Assembly: GCA_012744475.1 (NCBI GenBank)
Contig: JAAYBV010000100.1
Span: 1 to 64,000 of the forward strand
Reading direction: 5' to 3'
Origin: Phycisphaerae bacterium
GTDB taxonomy: Bacteria; Planctomycetota; Phycisphaerae; Sedimentisphaerales; Anaerobacaceae
DNA length: 64,000 nt
The stretch's first letter is position 1. Each line of letters starts with the position of its first letter. The notes below the pieces were generated by a model. The model searched no databases, was not told the DNA's origin, and saw only the letters and a program-made list of their open reading frames with translations. Position numbers and translations under genes: made by a program. Below are positions 1 through 9,403 of this stretch, in pieces.

Positions 1-90
1 ATCGCCGGCCACACCGTCCGAGGCAGGCTCTTTCGAGCCCGCAAGCAGATCGAACAGACACTCAGACGAAACGGGTTTCCCGAGAGGTAA
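1..90 (+). CDS. ECF-type sigma factor, C-terminal end (5' truncated by window edge)
   Basis: An open frame from base 1 encodes 29 residues and ends at TAA 88-90. The peptide IAGHTVRGRLFRARKQIEQ is the recognition helix and tail of sigma70 region 4, where a VKSRLFRAR-like motif contacts the -35 element. The next gene starts 5 bases downstream and is a membrane-anchored regulator-like protein. The same sigma/regulator arrangement recurs at 3302-6837. The start and region 2 lie outside the window. Confidence 0.8.
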   Translation: MAGHTVRGRLFRARKQIEQTLRRNGFPER

Positions 91-95
91 CGCCC

Positions 96-3044
96 ATGGT
101 ACGCCCCGACAGAGCCAACTGGTTGGATGAGGCAATCGCCCGGACAGCGCCGGGCCGCCCGCCCGAGCCGGACTTTGACGCCTGGCGACGTCGCTATCCC
201 GGCGCCATGGAAACCCTGGCTCAGCGAGCACAGCGGAAAACGCATCGCTCCGGCCCCCTGCCGGCCGCGATCGCGTTCGGGAGAGAACTCATGAGAAACC
301 CAATGATAAGACTGGCTGCGGCCGCCATGCTGGCGGTTGCGGTATTCATCCTGGTCAGGCACCTGAGCGGCCGGGAGACAGCGCCGGACGATCGAACCGC
401 GATCGTGGCCGATGTTGCACGGGCCGAACTGATCCGTGCGGAGGGACTGTTCCGCCAAAACGATGTGTCCGGCCTGCTGACGCTCATGGAGACTGGGCGG
501 TATGGGACCAAGGTGAAGGTCGCCGGCTACCTCGAACGTATCGGCAACGCATCGGCCCTTTCTGCCCTGGAGCCGCTGGCCGCCCACTGGCAGGGCGCGC
601 CGGACACGAATCCTTTCCAGAAGGCCATCGACGCCATTCACCAGCGGGAGCAACCCGCCGCCGAGCGTGAGCCCGCGCGGGCCGAACCGAATGCGGTCTC
701 CGAACACCAGCCCGAAGGGACGCCATCCAGCCGGAGCGAGAGATCGTCTCCGCAATCTCCGGCAGCCCCGACAGAGGCCATTCAGAAAGGCATGCCAACG
801 ACCGAACCGGATGACGTAGGTCGCACCAAGCCAAACAGTATCTCCCTCCGGGAGTCGCCCCCCCTCGACGGGCACAGCACGGTCACCGGCGTTGTGATGG
901 ACAAGAGCACGCATGCACCAATCCGTGGAGCTGAGGTCTCCTTCTCGGCACACGAGATCGCTATTGCAGATGCGCAGGGGCAATTTCACCTGGTCTACGC
1001 AAGGCCCGACTATGAAGCCCATATCTACGTTGTCGCACCAGGATATGCCGTTCAGAGATTCATGGCACCTGTCGCGCAGAGAGACATTCGGGACATCACG
1101 GTTGAACTGGCGCAAGGCTCGACGATTGCCGGCCGGGTCACAGATCAGGCGGGCCGCCCCGTTCCCGGCGCGGAGTTGAGCAGCATCTGCCTGCCACCCC
1201 AGCGTCGGACCGTTGTAACCGATGCAGACGGTCGGTTTGAGATCGATGGATTCGATCCTGTTGTCCACGGGTACGCCATCACAATCGCGCACCCCGACTT
1301 TCCTCTGACCTCGGCCACCGTCCCGCCCGCCCGTGCCGGACAGACCCGCTATCAAGACATCGTGCTCCAGGCGGGCGCGACCATCCTCGGGCAAGTCACC
1401 GATGGCGACGGGAACCCCCTCGAAGGCGTGACCGTCGGCAACACTGGATCGCGCGCCATGTGGGACTGCATCACGGCCCGGACCAATACGCAGGGAGAAT
1501 ACCGACTCGAAAACGTGCCTGTCGGAGAGCTGATTCTCTGGGCCGCTGACTCCAACCACGGCCTGTACGTCGAGCGGGCGGTAATCCAATCGGACACGGC
1601 TGTGAAAGAGATGAACATCCGACTCCGGGAGCCGGTGCCCCTGCACGGTGGGATCGTCGACGAGACGGGAGCCCCTGTGGCAGGCGTTCAGGTCATCATT
1701 CATGCCTACAACGGCGTCTCCAATCTCACCGATGAGCGGTACGCAAGCGACACAAACGGTCGATTCGTGATTCCGAACGCCCCGGCCGAGGGCAGCATCA
1801 CGCTTGCATGTTTGCGTGAAGGAATATGCACCGAGGAGCACAACTTCGACCTTGGACTCGAGGAGTACGTTCTGAGAGTCCGCCGGGCGGGACGCGTGTA
1901 TGGAATGGTCCTTGCCGAGACGACGGGACAGCCGATTCCAGAGTTCACCGTCAAGATGACTGCCAGCGAAATCGGATCCCGTGTGGCCGGCTTCAGAGCG
2001 CAATGGTTGGATGAAGGGTACGCATTCGAATCACCCGAAGGCCTGTTCGACACGGGAATCGACCGCCTGCCTCTGGGCAGCATGGTCCGAATGACGGTAC
2101 AGGCCCCAGGCCACGGTTCTCTGACACTCGACCCCGTTCCGATTCAGCCCGTCTCGACGGATCCCAATCGCACGGTGTTCCGCCTTCAACCGGCGACCGT
2201 CTTTGCCGGGCGGGTCGTTTCCCGCGATGGTCACCCCATTGAGGGAGCAACCGTGCTACTGTTTTCCGACAAGAGCGAGCCGAGGCGAGAGTACTGGCCA
2301 CGTGCAGAAACGGACGTGATGGGCACGTATGTGCTCTCCGATCTGGAACCGGAGCCGTATTGCCTGTTCGTCAGTGCGCCGGGCTTCGCGCCCCGTGTCC
2401 ATGTCATGGCGGACCTGCTCGAACCGGCCAACCAACTGGCGAACCTCGTGCTCGACATCGCGGCCACTGTGACCGGGCGTGTCATCGATGAAAATGGTGA
2501 GGGAATCGGCGGTGTGCGTGTCGGTGCAAGTGTGAGTCTCGGACGAGCAGTGGACGTCCTGACACGCTGGCCGAGTCTCGGGCCCACAACTCACACAGAC
2601 AATGATGGATACTACCAGTTGTCGGAGGTCCCGACCGGATCGGTGGCGCTGTCTCTCTGCGACAGCGATGGCTACGAGTTGGAACGCCAACAAGTGGCGC
2701 TGGAACCAGGTGAATCGAAGGAGGTAGACTTCGGTGGTGAAGGCGGGTATGCAGTCACCGGGATCGTGCGGATTGGCGGTGTCCCCGTTGAAAACGCGCG
2801 CATCTCGCTCCGTCTCGAACCAGCGAGGCAATCCCAGAGGAAGACCGATCCACAGGGCCGCTTCCGCATCCGCAGCGTCACAGAGGGGACCTATTCGCTC
2901 TGGGTCGTGTGGCAGCCAGGCTTTGTCGAGAAACCCACTCAATGGCCGAAAGAGCAACTGTTCCATGTGCGTCGGACCGTACATGTTGACCGCGACACAG
3001 AATTGGACGTCGACCTCGAAACAGGCGGTGGGGAGAACCAGTGA
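96..3044 (+). CDS. Membrane-anchored protein with tandem carboxypeptidase-regulatory-like (Ig-fold) domains, partner of an ECF sigma factor
   Basis: This 982-residue protein starts at ATG with a GAGAGG ribosome site 8 bases upstream and lies 5 bases after a sigma-factor stop. Residues 1-70 are a polar, probably cytoplasmic segment with a DFDAWRRRYPGAMETLAQR motif seen in planctomycete anti-sigma-like proteins. Residues 71-88 form one membrane helix. Residues 110-190 resemble a short HEAT-like helical unit, followed by a Pro/Ser/Glu linker to about 245. From about 260 to the end are at least eight repeated beta-sandwich units of CarboxypepD_reg type, each with G.V.D..G.P..GA and T...G.Y.L..V/L motifs. 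There is no peptidase catalytic domain. The position suggests a surface-sensing anti-sigma role, but no zinc-binding anti-sigma motif is visible. Its N-terminal module is almost identical in DNA to that of the gene at 3850. Confidence 0.85.
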   Translation: MVRPDRANWLDEAIARTAPGRPPEPDFDAWRRRYPGAMETLAQRAQRKTHRSGPLPAAIAFGRELMRNPMIRLAAAAMLAVAVFILVRHLSGRETAPDDRTAIVADVARAELIRAEGLFRQNDVSGLLTLMETGRYGTKVKVAGYLERIGNASALSALEPLAAHWQGAPDTNPFQKAIDAIHQREQPAAEREPARAEPNAVSEHQPEGTPSSRSERSSPQSPAAPTEAIQKGMPTTEPDDVGRTKPNSISLRESPPLDGHSTVTGVVMDKSTHAPIRGAEVSFSAHEIAIADAQGQFHLVYARPDYEAHIYVVAPGYAVQRFMAPVAQRDIRDITVELAQGSTIAGRVTDQAGRPVPGAELSSICLPPQRRTVVTDADGRFEIDGFDPVVHGYAITIAHPDFPLTSATVPPARAGQTRYQDIVLQAGATILGQVTDGDGNPLEGVTVGNTGSRAMWDCITARTNTQGEYRLENVPVGELILWAADSNHGLYVERAVIQSDTAVKEMNIRLREPVPLHGGIVDETGAPVAGVQVIIHAYNGVSNLTDERYASDTNGRFVIPNAPAEGSITLACLREGICTEEHNFDLGLEEYVLRVRRAGRVYGMVLAETTGQPIPEFTVKMTASEIGSRVAGFRAQWLDEGYAFESPEGLFDTGIDRLPLGSMVRMTVQAPGHGSLTLDPVPIQPVSTDPNRTVFRLQPATVFAGRVVSRDGHPIEGATVLLFSDKSEPRREYWPRAETDVMGTYVLSDLEPEPYCLFVSAPGFAPRVHVMADLLEPANQLANLVLDIAATVTGRVIDENGEGIGGVRVGASVSLGRAVDVLTRWPSLGPTTHTDNDGYYQLSEVPTGSVALSLCDSDGYELERQQVALEPGESKEVDFGGEGGYAVTGIVRIGGVPVENARISLRLEPARQSQRKTDPQGRFRIRSVTEGTYSLWVVWQPGFVEKPTQWPKEQLFHVRRTVHVDRDTELDVDLETGGGENQ

Positions 3045-3143
3045 GCCTGCCCTTCCATACGAAGCGGCCACGGTCAACCTGATCGCGCGGCAGGCCGAGG
3101 TCGTCCCTCTGGACGATTGATCCCGAGCGTCAATGCACACCCC

Positions 3144-3174
3144 AGGGCCGAGTCGGAGGGCTCGGCCCTTTTCG
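3144..3174 (+). terminator. Rho-independent terminator
   Basis: A perfect 9-bp stem, AGGGCCGAG with CTCGGCCCT, has an 8-base loop and runs into TTTT. It lies 100 bases after the stop of the upstream gene and isolates the first sigma/regulator locus from the second. Confidence 0.8.
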
Positions 3175-3301
3175 TCTGTTCACGTCAGCCAGCAACCTTC
3201 GAGCGTGCGCACGATTCGACGGATTCTCCTGGATTCCGTATATTACGCGGCGGGACCGCTGTGTCTTTAGGGTGTTGGTGAACGGTGTCAGGAGATGTGA
3301 G

Positions 3302-3853
3302 TTGGCCGACTCGTTCGTGCAGGAGAAGATCTTGGTTCAGCGTTTCAACAGGGGCGACAGGCAGGCCCTGCGCCGGATCTACGACCTGTACAGGGTGGAT
3401 CTGATGACCCTGGCAGCCGCCCTGCTCTTTGACAGGAGTCGTGCTGAGGATACGGTGCACGAGGTCTTCGCCCGGCTGCTTCAGGGCTCGCCGCGGATCA
3501 GGATCACGACCAGTCTGCGGGGGTACCTGCTGCGAGCAGTGGCCAACACCGCGCGGAATGCCAACCGCCAGCGTCGCGGCGGCCCCTTCGCGGATGCCCA
3601 GGCGGAACCGGCCACCACGCCGGAGAGCCCGTCGCCGGAAGGCGCAGCCGTGCGGGCCGAGCGATGCGAGAAACTCACCGCTGCCCTGCAACAGCTACCC
3701 TACGAGCAGCGAGAAGTCGTTCTCCTGCGGCACTATGGCGACCTGCCCTTCAAGGCCATCGCCAAGTGCCAAGGCGTCTCTATCAGCACGGTTCAGGGCC
3801 GTTACCGTTACGGCCTGGACAAATTGCGGTCCTCGTTGGCGGGTGATCTATGA
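3302..3853 (+). CDS. ECF-subfamily RNA polymerase sigma factor
   Basis: This sigma factor of about 183 residues has region 2 near the N terminus (FNRGDRQALRRIYDLYRVDLMTLAAALLF then DRSRAEDTVHEVFARLL, the -10-recognition and core-binding segment). A Pro/Glu-rich linker follows, then region 4 (LQQLPYEQREVVLLRHYGDLPFKAIA with a helix-turn-helix VSISTVQGRYRYGLDKLR). The TTG at 3302 is preferred because AGGAG lies 7 bases upstream. A GTG at 3272 in the same frame would add 10 residues but has no good ribosome site. The stop overlaps the next ATG as ATGA, so the two genes are translationally coupled. It probably directs its own locus, with the downstream membrane protein as regulator; this is inference from context. 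Confidence 0.88.
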   Translation: MADSFVQEKILVQRFNRGDRQALRRIYDLYRVDLMTLAAALLFDRSRAEDTVHEVFARLLQGSPRIRITTSLRGYLLRAVANTARNANRQRRGGPFADAQAEPATTPESPSPEGAAVRAERCEKLTAALQQLPYEQREVVLLRHYGDLPFKAIAKCQGVSISTVQGRYRYGLDKLRSSLAGDL

Positions 3854-6837
3854 AGCCGAACGAACTCGACCAATTGATTAAGAGCCTGCGAACCGCGCCG
3901 AGTGACCGGCTCGACCAGCGGATCTATGCCTTGCTGGACTCGGGTCCGGCGATCCCTTCGGCCGGCGTGTGGAGACGAATCATGAGAAGCCCGATTACGA
4001 AACTGGCGACCGCCGCTATGCTGGCGGTTGCGGTGTTCATCCTGGTCAGGCACCTGAGCGGCCGGGAGACAGCGCCGGACGATCGAACCGCGATCGTGGC
4101 CGATGTTGCACGGGCCGAACTGATCCGTGCGGAGGGGCTGTTCCATCAGGCCGATGTGTCCGGCCTGCTGACGCTCATGGAGACCGGGCGGTATGGAACC
4201 AAGGTGAAGATTGCCGGCTACCTCGGACAGATCGGCGATTCCTCCGCCCTGCCCGCCCTGGAGCCTCTGGCCGCTCAATGGCAGGGCGCGCCGGATACCA
4301 ATCCTTTTCAGAAGGCCATCGACGCCATTCAGCAGCGGGAGCAACCCGCCGCCGAGCCGGAGCCCGCGCGGGCCGAACCCAATGCGGTCTCCGAACGCCA
4401 GCCCGGAGGGACGCCGTCCAGCCGCAGCCAGAGACCGTCTCCGCGATCTCTGACAGCACCGGCGGCACGCCGCGAGCTCGTCACGTATGCGGGCAGAGTC
4501 ATCGACGAAACGGGCCATGCCGTGCCGGGTGTCCATGTGTGGGGACAGGCGCTCAGCAACACCTTCCGGAACTCCGTTCTCGCGCAGGAAACACTGACCG
4601 ATGCAGACGGCACGTTCCGCCTGAGCGATGCTCGCCCGAAGGAAGGCAGCGAAATCTTTCGGGTTCTGTACTTCGACCATGCCGACTATGGCCTGGGTTG
4701 GCACAGTCTGGCCGGCTCGGACGCCGACGGGAACGTCCAAGTGACTCTGTACGCGCCCGGCGCCGTGTCTGGAGTCGTGGTCGACACGCACGGCCAGCCG
4801 ATCGCCAATGCTCGGATCGAGGCAGACGTGCGTCTATCTGCCAACGGGAAGACAGACCAACTGATCCTGTGGGATCTGACCGATATGGCACTGTACGCCA
4901 ACGACCAGGGCGAATTCGTCCTGGACCGTTTGCCCGCGCCGGCCTCGGTGCGTTTGCGTGTCTCAGCCACTGGGTACGCGCTTTTCACGACACCCCCCAA
5001 CTCAGAAGGCGAGGCCTTCCCCGTCGAGGTCGGCGGAGAGAGTCTGCGGATCGTGCTAGAGCCGGGCAGCGCGATAGCTGGCCGGATTGTGTACGAGGAT
5101 GGCACACCCTATGAGCATCGCGCGGTCATCATAGCCGAGGGTCTGGGCATCCACGAACTGGTCTTCGCAACCGAAGACAATGGGACGTTCACATCTTGTG
5201 GACTGCCGGCCGGGCTCTATCATCTCAACGCCATGAAGGACGAGTCCAAACCTCTGTGCGCCCCGGTCGAGGTGCAAGTCGATCTGGCGGCGGGCACATC
5301 TCAGGTTGTGTTGAAGGTGCTCCCGGCCGATCAGCCGGTGGCGGTGCAGGTCGTGGACGAAACCACGGGCGATCCATTGGAGAACGTCTGGGTCCGCGCG
5401 GAGTTTGCCGAAGGCGCAGAGGGCTCGGTCGCCCAGGCGCGAACGGACCGGGCAGGCCACGGCACGCTGGCCATCCCGCCGGGCCGATATCGAATCGTGG
5501 CCCAGGGGTGGCAGAACGGCCGGTTCAACGAGTTCGCCGAAGAGCTCACGCTCGCGAGGGAACAGACCGATGCGGCCGTGGTCATCGCCATGACCGCCCG
5601 GGCGAATGTCACCGGCCGACTCATTGACACGAACGGCAACCCGGTCGAAGGATTTATCCAGATCGATTCCGACCGCCCGGGCCAGACCGATCCGAACGGC
5701 AGGTTCACGATCGAAGAGCCCTTTGGCGACGCGTTCGAATACAAGGGGCTGTGGGCGTACGACAACGCGCAACGAATCGGAAAGACGCTCCTGTTCCGAA
5801 AGGCCGATTACGCCGGCGAACTGGTGATCGTCCTGGAACCCTGCGCGACGCTGGCCGGGCGAATTGTGAACGAGGCGAGCCAGGTTCAACCCGACGTCAC
5901 GCCCAAGCTGGGCATCTGTAAGCCTGGCGGCGGCACGGTATATTACTCCCGTGTGCCCTGGACCGTGACCGTGGACAGGGACGGTCTCTTTGTCGTCGCC
6001 GGAGTTCCAACGGGCCTCGCGATGCGGGTCAGCGCCGAGAGGAAAGGATTGCAGGGCTGGGCAGATGTCAACGATCTGCTGCCGGGGCAGGTCCGTGACG
6101 TGGGGGATATCGTCCTGCGTGGCTACGGCGGAATCGACGAGAAGACCGACTGGACGGGTATGCTGGAAGGGACCATCACCGACGAGAACAACAAACCCGT
6201 CGTTGCGGTGAAGGTCAAGGCTTACACAGGCATCGATCACTTCGAAGCCACTACCGACCGGAGCGGCCACTTCAAGCTGACCGGCCTGCCCCAAGGGGTC
6301 CGGCTGAATTTCAGCCTCTATCTCGCCGGGTACGGACACTGCCACAAGTACGTCTACGCGGACACCGACGACGGCGACATGCAGATCTTCCCGCAGGGTT
6401 GGGAGTTGCTGGGAAAGCAGGCGCCGCCACTATCCGTCGCGAAGTGGTACAACAGCGAGCCGCTGACCCTGGAGGAGCTTCGCGGGAAGGTCGTGTTGCT
6501 GCAGATCGGCGTGCTCGTGCCCCTCTACGGGGAGAATCTGACAACGATGCAGAAGGTGGCGGAGAGGTATGCCGGCCGGGGGCTGGAGATCATCGCAGTC
6601 CATCAGCCCCTGGATGTCACCTGGGGCGGCGAGGTCACCGACGACGACCTCTGGAAGTTTGTGACAGAGGGCCACGTGCCGTTTGCCTTCTGCCTCGATC
6701 AGGAGCGGCAAACCTATAGCGCGTACGCGCCCAAGGCCACGCCGGCTCTGTATCTGATCGACCGCGAGGGACGCGTGGTCATTTCTCCCACGAACGACAA
6801 CCTCGAAGCCTGCATCGACCAACTGCTCGGACGCTGA
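3850..6837 (+). CDS. Membrane-anchored carboxypeptidase-regulatory-domain protein with a C-terminal redoxin-like fold
   Basis: This 995-residue protein is coupled to the sigma factor by a 4-base ATGA overlap. Residues 1-48 are cytoplasmic, about 50-67 are a membrane helix, and 90-170 are a HEAT-like unit. Several CarboxypepD_reg-type beta-sandwich repeats run from about 210 to 840. Residues 853-995 match the thioredoxin/AhpC-TSA (TlpA-like) fold: GKQAPPLSV, then LRGKVVLLQIGV, and the cis-proline segment ATPALYLIDREGRVV. The usual WCxxC active site is replaced by a sequence without cysteine (VLVPLYGENLTT), so thiol-disulfide chemistry is unlikely and the domain may bind instead. The N-terminal module is a near-copy of that at 327-760, while the repeat region has diverged. 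An anti-sigma role is inferred from position. Confidence 0.87.
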   Translation: MKPNELDQLIKSLRTAPSDRLDQRIYALLDSGPAIPSAGVWRRIMRSPITKLATAAMLAVAVFILVRHLSGRETAPDDRTAIVADVARAELIRAEGLFHQADVSGLLTLMETGRYGTKVKIAGYLGQIGDSSALPALEPLAAQWQGAPDTNPFQKAIDAIQQREQPAAEPEPARAEPNAVSERQPGGTPSSRSQRPSPRSLTAPAARRELVTYAGRVIDETGHAVPGVHVWGQALSNTFRNSVLAQETLTDADGTFRLSDARPKEGSEIFRVLYFDHADYGLGWHSLAGSDADGNVQVTLYAPGAVSGVVVDTHGQPIANARIEADVRLSANGKTDQLILWDLTDMALYANDQGEFVLDRLPAPASVRLRVSATGYALFTTPPNSEGEAFPVEVGGESLRIVLEPGSAIAGRIVYEDGTPYEHRAVIIAEGLGIHELVFATEDNGTFTSCGLPAGLYHLNAMKDESKPLCAPVEVQVDLAAGTSQVVLKVLPADQPVAVQVVDETTGDPLENVWVRAEFAEGAEGSVAQARTDRAGHGTLAIPPGRYRIVAQGWQNGRFNEFAEELTLAREQTDAAVVIAMTARANVTGRLIDTNGNPVEGFIQIDSDRPGQTDPNGRFTIEEPFGDAFEYKGLWAYDNAQRIGKTLLFRKADYAGELVIVLEPCATLAGRIVNEASQVQPDVTPKLGICKPGGGTVYYSRVPWTVTVDRDGLFVVAGVPTGLAMRVSAERKGLQGWADVNDLLPGQVRDVGDIVLRGYGGIDEKTDWTGMLEGTITDENNKPVVAVKVKAYTGIDHFEATTDRSGHFKLTGLPQGVRLNFSLYLAGYGHCHKYVYADTDDGDMQIFPQGWELLGKQAPPLSVAKWYNSEPLTLEELRGKVVLLQIGVLVPLYGENLTTMQKVAERYAGRGLEIIAVHQPLDVTWGGEVTDDDLWKFVTEGHVPFAFCLDQERQTYSAYAPKATPALYLIDREGRVVISPTNDNLEACIDQLLGR

Positions 6838-6841
6838 CCGG

Positions 6842-8323
6842 TCAACTCTTGCGGGCGTTAAGAAGGTGGAAGACCAGGGCAACGGCGATCAGGGCGGCGG
6901 TGCCGACGGCGCCGACGAGGATCGGCTCGAACGTGGCCTGCATCCACGAAGGCCAGTCGGGTCCCGGCGCGCCGGGACGGACGAAGGTGCCCCAGGTGAT
7001 GACCGCGATGCTGACGCCGACGGCGACGAGACCTTGCCAGAGCGTCAGCCGGACACGCCAAAGGCTCAGCAGGAACAGCCCGAGGATGCCGCCGCCGAAG
7101 ATGCCGGAGACCTGCCACCAGATGTCCAGGGCGCTCTTGGCCCGGATCATCAGGATCGCGAAGCCCGTCCCCAGCAGGCCCCAGACGACCGTCGTCACGC
7201 GCAGGCACATCAGGCTCGCCCGGTCGCTCACCTGCGGGTTGAAATAGCGCTTGTAGAAGTCGACGAGCAGAACGGTCGCGGAGCAATTCAGGCCGGAATC
7301 GACCGTGCTCATCGCGGCCGCCATAATCGCCGCCAACACGAGTCCCTTCAGACCCACCGGAAGCTGCGTTGCGATGAAGTAAGGAAAGGCCTCGTCGCCC
7401 TTGGTGACCGCCGAACCGGCCTGGCCGGTCGAGTAGAATGCGAACAACGCCGTCCCGATGTACAGGAAGACCGCCGTCATCGGGATGTAGATCAACATCG
7501 CAATCCAGATGGACCGCCGGGCCTGCTGCTCCGTCGATACGGAGGAGTACTTCTGCACGAAGTTCTGGTCGGCCAGCAGATTGCGGAGGTTCTCCGTGAC
7601 GCCGTAGATGATCATCACCCAGATGGTCCGCGACGAGAGCGACAGGTCCCAACTGCCGAGACTGAACTTGTGGGCATCGACAGCCGCCTGGATCAAGGGC
7701 TCGGGACCGGTGCAAACCCGCCACGAGAGGCTCACGACGCAGAAAACCAAGCCACCGATCATGATGACCGATTGCATGACATCGGTCCAGATTACAGCTT
7801 CCATGCCGCCGAGGAGGGTATAGAGGATAGTGACCACCCCCACGACGACGATGATCAGCTCGATCGGCCAGTTCAGGAACTGGTTCAGGAGCAAGCCTAC
7901 GAGGTAGAGGATCACCGCAGTTCGACCCACGATGTAGAGCAGGAAGGACAGCGCCGCATAGACCCGGCCCCAGGCGCCGATCCGCTCTTCGAGAAACTCG
8001 TAAACGCTCAGCAGCTTCATCTTCCGGTAGTACGGTACGGCGTATCGGCAGGCCAGCCAGGCCACCGGGAAGATTGCCAGCGAGAAGATGAACGGATGCC
8101 AGTTGGTGTCGTACGCTTTGCCCGGCGTGGCGATGTACGAGATGCTGCTGGTGTACGTGCTCATGATGGCCAGCCCGGCCGCCCAGGCGGGAATGGATCG
8201 CCCGGCCACCATGAACTCCTCCGCCGTGCGGCACTTGCGGGTGTAGTAGACGCCCATCCCGACGACCACGACGCAGTACGCCGCCAGGATCGCGATGTCG
8301 AAGGCCCCAAGGTTTCCGACCAT
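6842..8323 (-). CDS. Sodium:solute symporter family (SSS) transporter
   Basis: This 493-residue polytopic membrane protein has the SSS/SGLT signature. Its N-terminal helix is followed by AEEFMVAGRSIPAWAAGLAIMSTY, then a long series of hydrophobic helices, TLLGGMEAVIWTDVMQSVIM, and a mid-protein AAIMAAAMSTVDSGLN segment typical of the Na+ site. The size fits the 13-helix family members. The substrate cannot be read from sequence. The next gene in the same direction, 85 bases upstream, is a DapA-family lyase, which suggests uptake of a sugar acid or sialic-acid-like substrate (inference). It converges with the plus-strand gene ending at 6837. Confidence 0.9.
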   Translation of the reverse strand: MVGNLGAFDIAILAAYCVVVVGMGVYYTRKCRTAEEFMVAGRSIPAWAAGLAIMSTYTSSISYIATPGKAYDTNWHPFIFSLAIFPVAWLACRYAVPYYRKMKLLSVYEFLEERIGAWGRVYAALSFLLYIVGRTAVILYLVGLLLNQFLNWPIELIIVVVGVVTILYTLLGGMEAVIWTDVMQSVIMIGGLVFCVVSLSWRVCTGPEPLIQAAVDAHKFSLGSWDLSLSSRTIWVMIIYGVTENLRNLLADQNFVQKYSSVSTEQQARRSIWIAMLIYIPMTAVFLYIGTALFAFYSTGQAGSAVTKGDEAFPYFIATQLPVGLKGLVLAAIMAAAMSTVDSGLNCSATVLLVDFYKRYFNPQVSDRASLMCLRVTTVVWGLLGTGFAILMIRAKSALDIWWQVSGIFGGGILGLFLLSLWRVRLTLWQGLVAVGVSIAVITWGTFVRPGAPGPDWPSWMQATFEPILVGAVGTAALIAVALVFHLLNARKS

Positions 8324-8330
8324 AGTCCCT

Positions 8331-8433
8331 CTCAGTTCACAGTTCTCAGTTATGGGTTCGCAGTTGTCGGTTCTCGGCAGTCAGGACCCTGCTGGCAACC
8401 GGGAACTGTCAACCGGGAACTGTCAGTCCGTTC
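8331..8433. repeat. Intergenic repeat built on GAACTG / CAGTTC units
   Basis: The segment between the symporter and the lyase contains repeated CAGTTCTCAGTT-like words on its left and two direct copies of AACCGGGAACTGTCA on its right, which can pair with the left half. The right end overlaps the lyase stop region. It has no coding potential and resembles a dispersed palindromic intergenic element. Confidence 0.5.
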
Positions 8434-9359
8434 GCCGTGATGCCAAGCTGTTCGATGTATTTCTGTACGATGTCCCGCTCCGGCCCTCGGAAGCGGTGCA
8501 GCGGTTCGGCCATGAAGTCACTGCATATCCCCAGGCACGACAAAGCGCATTTGAGGCCCTTCAAGAAGCTCGATTCGTACCGCCCCACGCGGTAGATCGT
8601 TCGGCCCAGCTCGATCACCGTCCGATGCAGTGTCTGGACGCGGGCCATGTCCCGCGCATGCGCGGCTTCATAGAGATCGACGTACAGACGAGGCAGCAGG
8701 TTGGCGCCGCCGCAGATGCCGCCGTGTCCGCCGAGCAGGACCGTCTCGGCCAGCAGCATCTCCGGGCCCATCAGCAGCGCGAAATCCGGACGGTCGGCCA
8801 TGAGAAACTGGAGGTGGCGGAAGTAGATCATGTTCGTCGAGCTGTCCTTGAGTCCGACGATGCCGGGCATGTCCGACGCGGCCTGGACCGTCTCCGGATC
8901 GAACATCGCTCTGGGATAGTTCGGAAGGTTGTACAGAAACGCCGGCAGCGGCAGTTGCGGCACGAGATGGCGGAGGAATTCGAGCAGCTCCGGCTGGCCC
9001 GCCGGATAGTAGTGCGGCGCCGGCAGCACCAGCCCATCGGCGCCGGCCTCGGCGGCCTTCTGCGCCAGGCTCAACGCCTCGACGAACGACGTGTCGATGA
9101 TGCCCACCAGGACCGGGACGCGATGGTCCACCTGCGCGCAGACCCGACCGACCAGCTCATGCCGCAGGCGATGGCTCAGGCTCGGCGCCTCGCCCATCGT
9201 CCCGAGGATGAACAGGCCGTGAACGCCCCCGGCCAGGATATGCTCGACCAGCCGCTCCAGACCGCGCACGTCGAGCGCATCGCGGTCTTCCAGAGGCGTC
9301 ACCATCGGCGGAATGATCCCGCACAGCGGCCGGGCCAACCTGCCCATATCCGATCCCAT
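8409..9359 (-). CDS. Dihydrodipicolinate synthase (DapA/NanA) family aldolase/lyase
   Basis: This class I aldolase-type TIM barrel has 316 residues from ATG 9359. An upstream in-frame extension to 9503 runs through a palindromic repeat and is rejected. Family motifs are visible: PPMVTP near the start, the phosphate/carboxylate loop GTMGE, the conserved tyrosine segment FLYNLPNYP, and the Schiff-base lysine in GIVGLKDSS. Family members act as DHDP synthase, N-acetylneuraminate lyase or 2-keto-3-deoxy sugar-acid aldolase. The neighbouring symporter favours a catabolic role. The gene is divergent from the aminopeptidase at 9642. Exact substrate unknown. Confidence 0.88.
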   Translation of the reverse strand: MGSDMGRLARPLCGIIPPMVTPLEDRDALDVRGLERLVEHILAGGVHGLFILGTMGEAPSLSHRLRHELVGRVCAQVDHRVPVLVGIIDTSFVEALSLAQKAAEAGADGLVLPAPHYYPAGQPELLEFLRHLVPQLPLPAFLYNLPNYPRAMFDPETVQAASDMPGIVGLKDSSTNMIYFRHLQFLMADRPDFALLMGPEMLLAETVLLGGHGGICGGANLLPRLYVDLYEAAHARDMARVQTLHRTVIELGRTIYRVGRYESSFLKGLKCALSCLGICSDFMAEPLHRFRGPERDIVQKYIEQLGITANGLTVPG

Positions 9360-9403
9360 CGCACATCCGCTCCAAAAAAGGTCCCGTTCGTCGTGTGCCC
9401 GTG

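Noticed and set aside
6866-8440. A 524-residue plus-strand open frame opposite the symporter gene
   Set aside because: It is antisense to a clear transporter, is rich in Arg/Asp/Gln/Pro from GC-rich codon complementarity, and has no domain.
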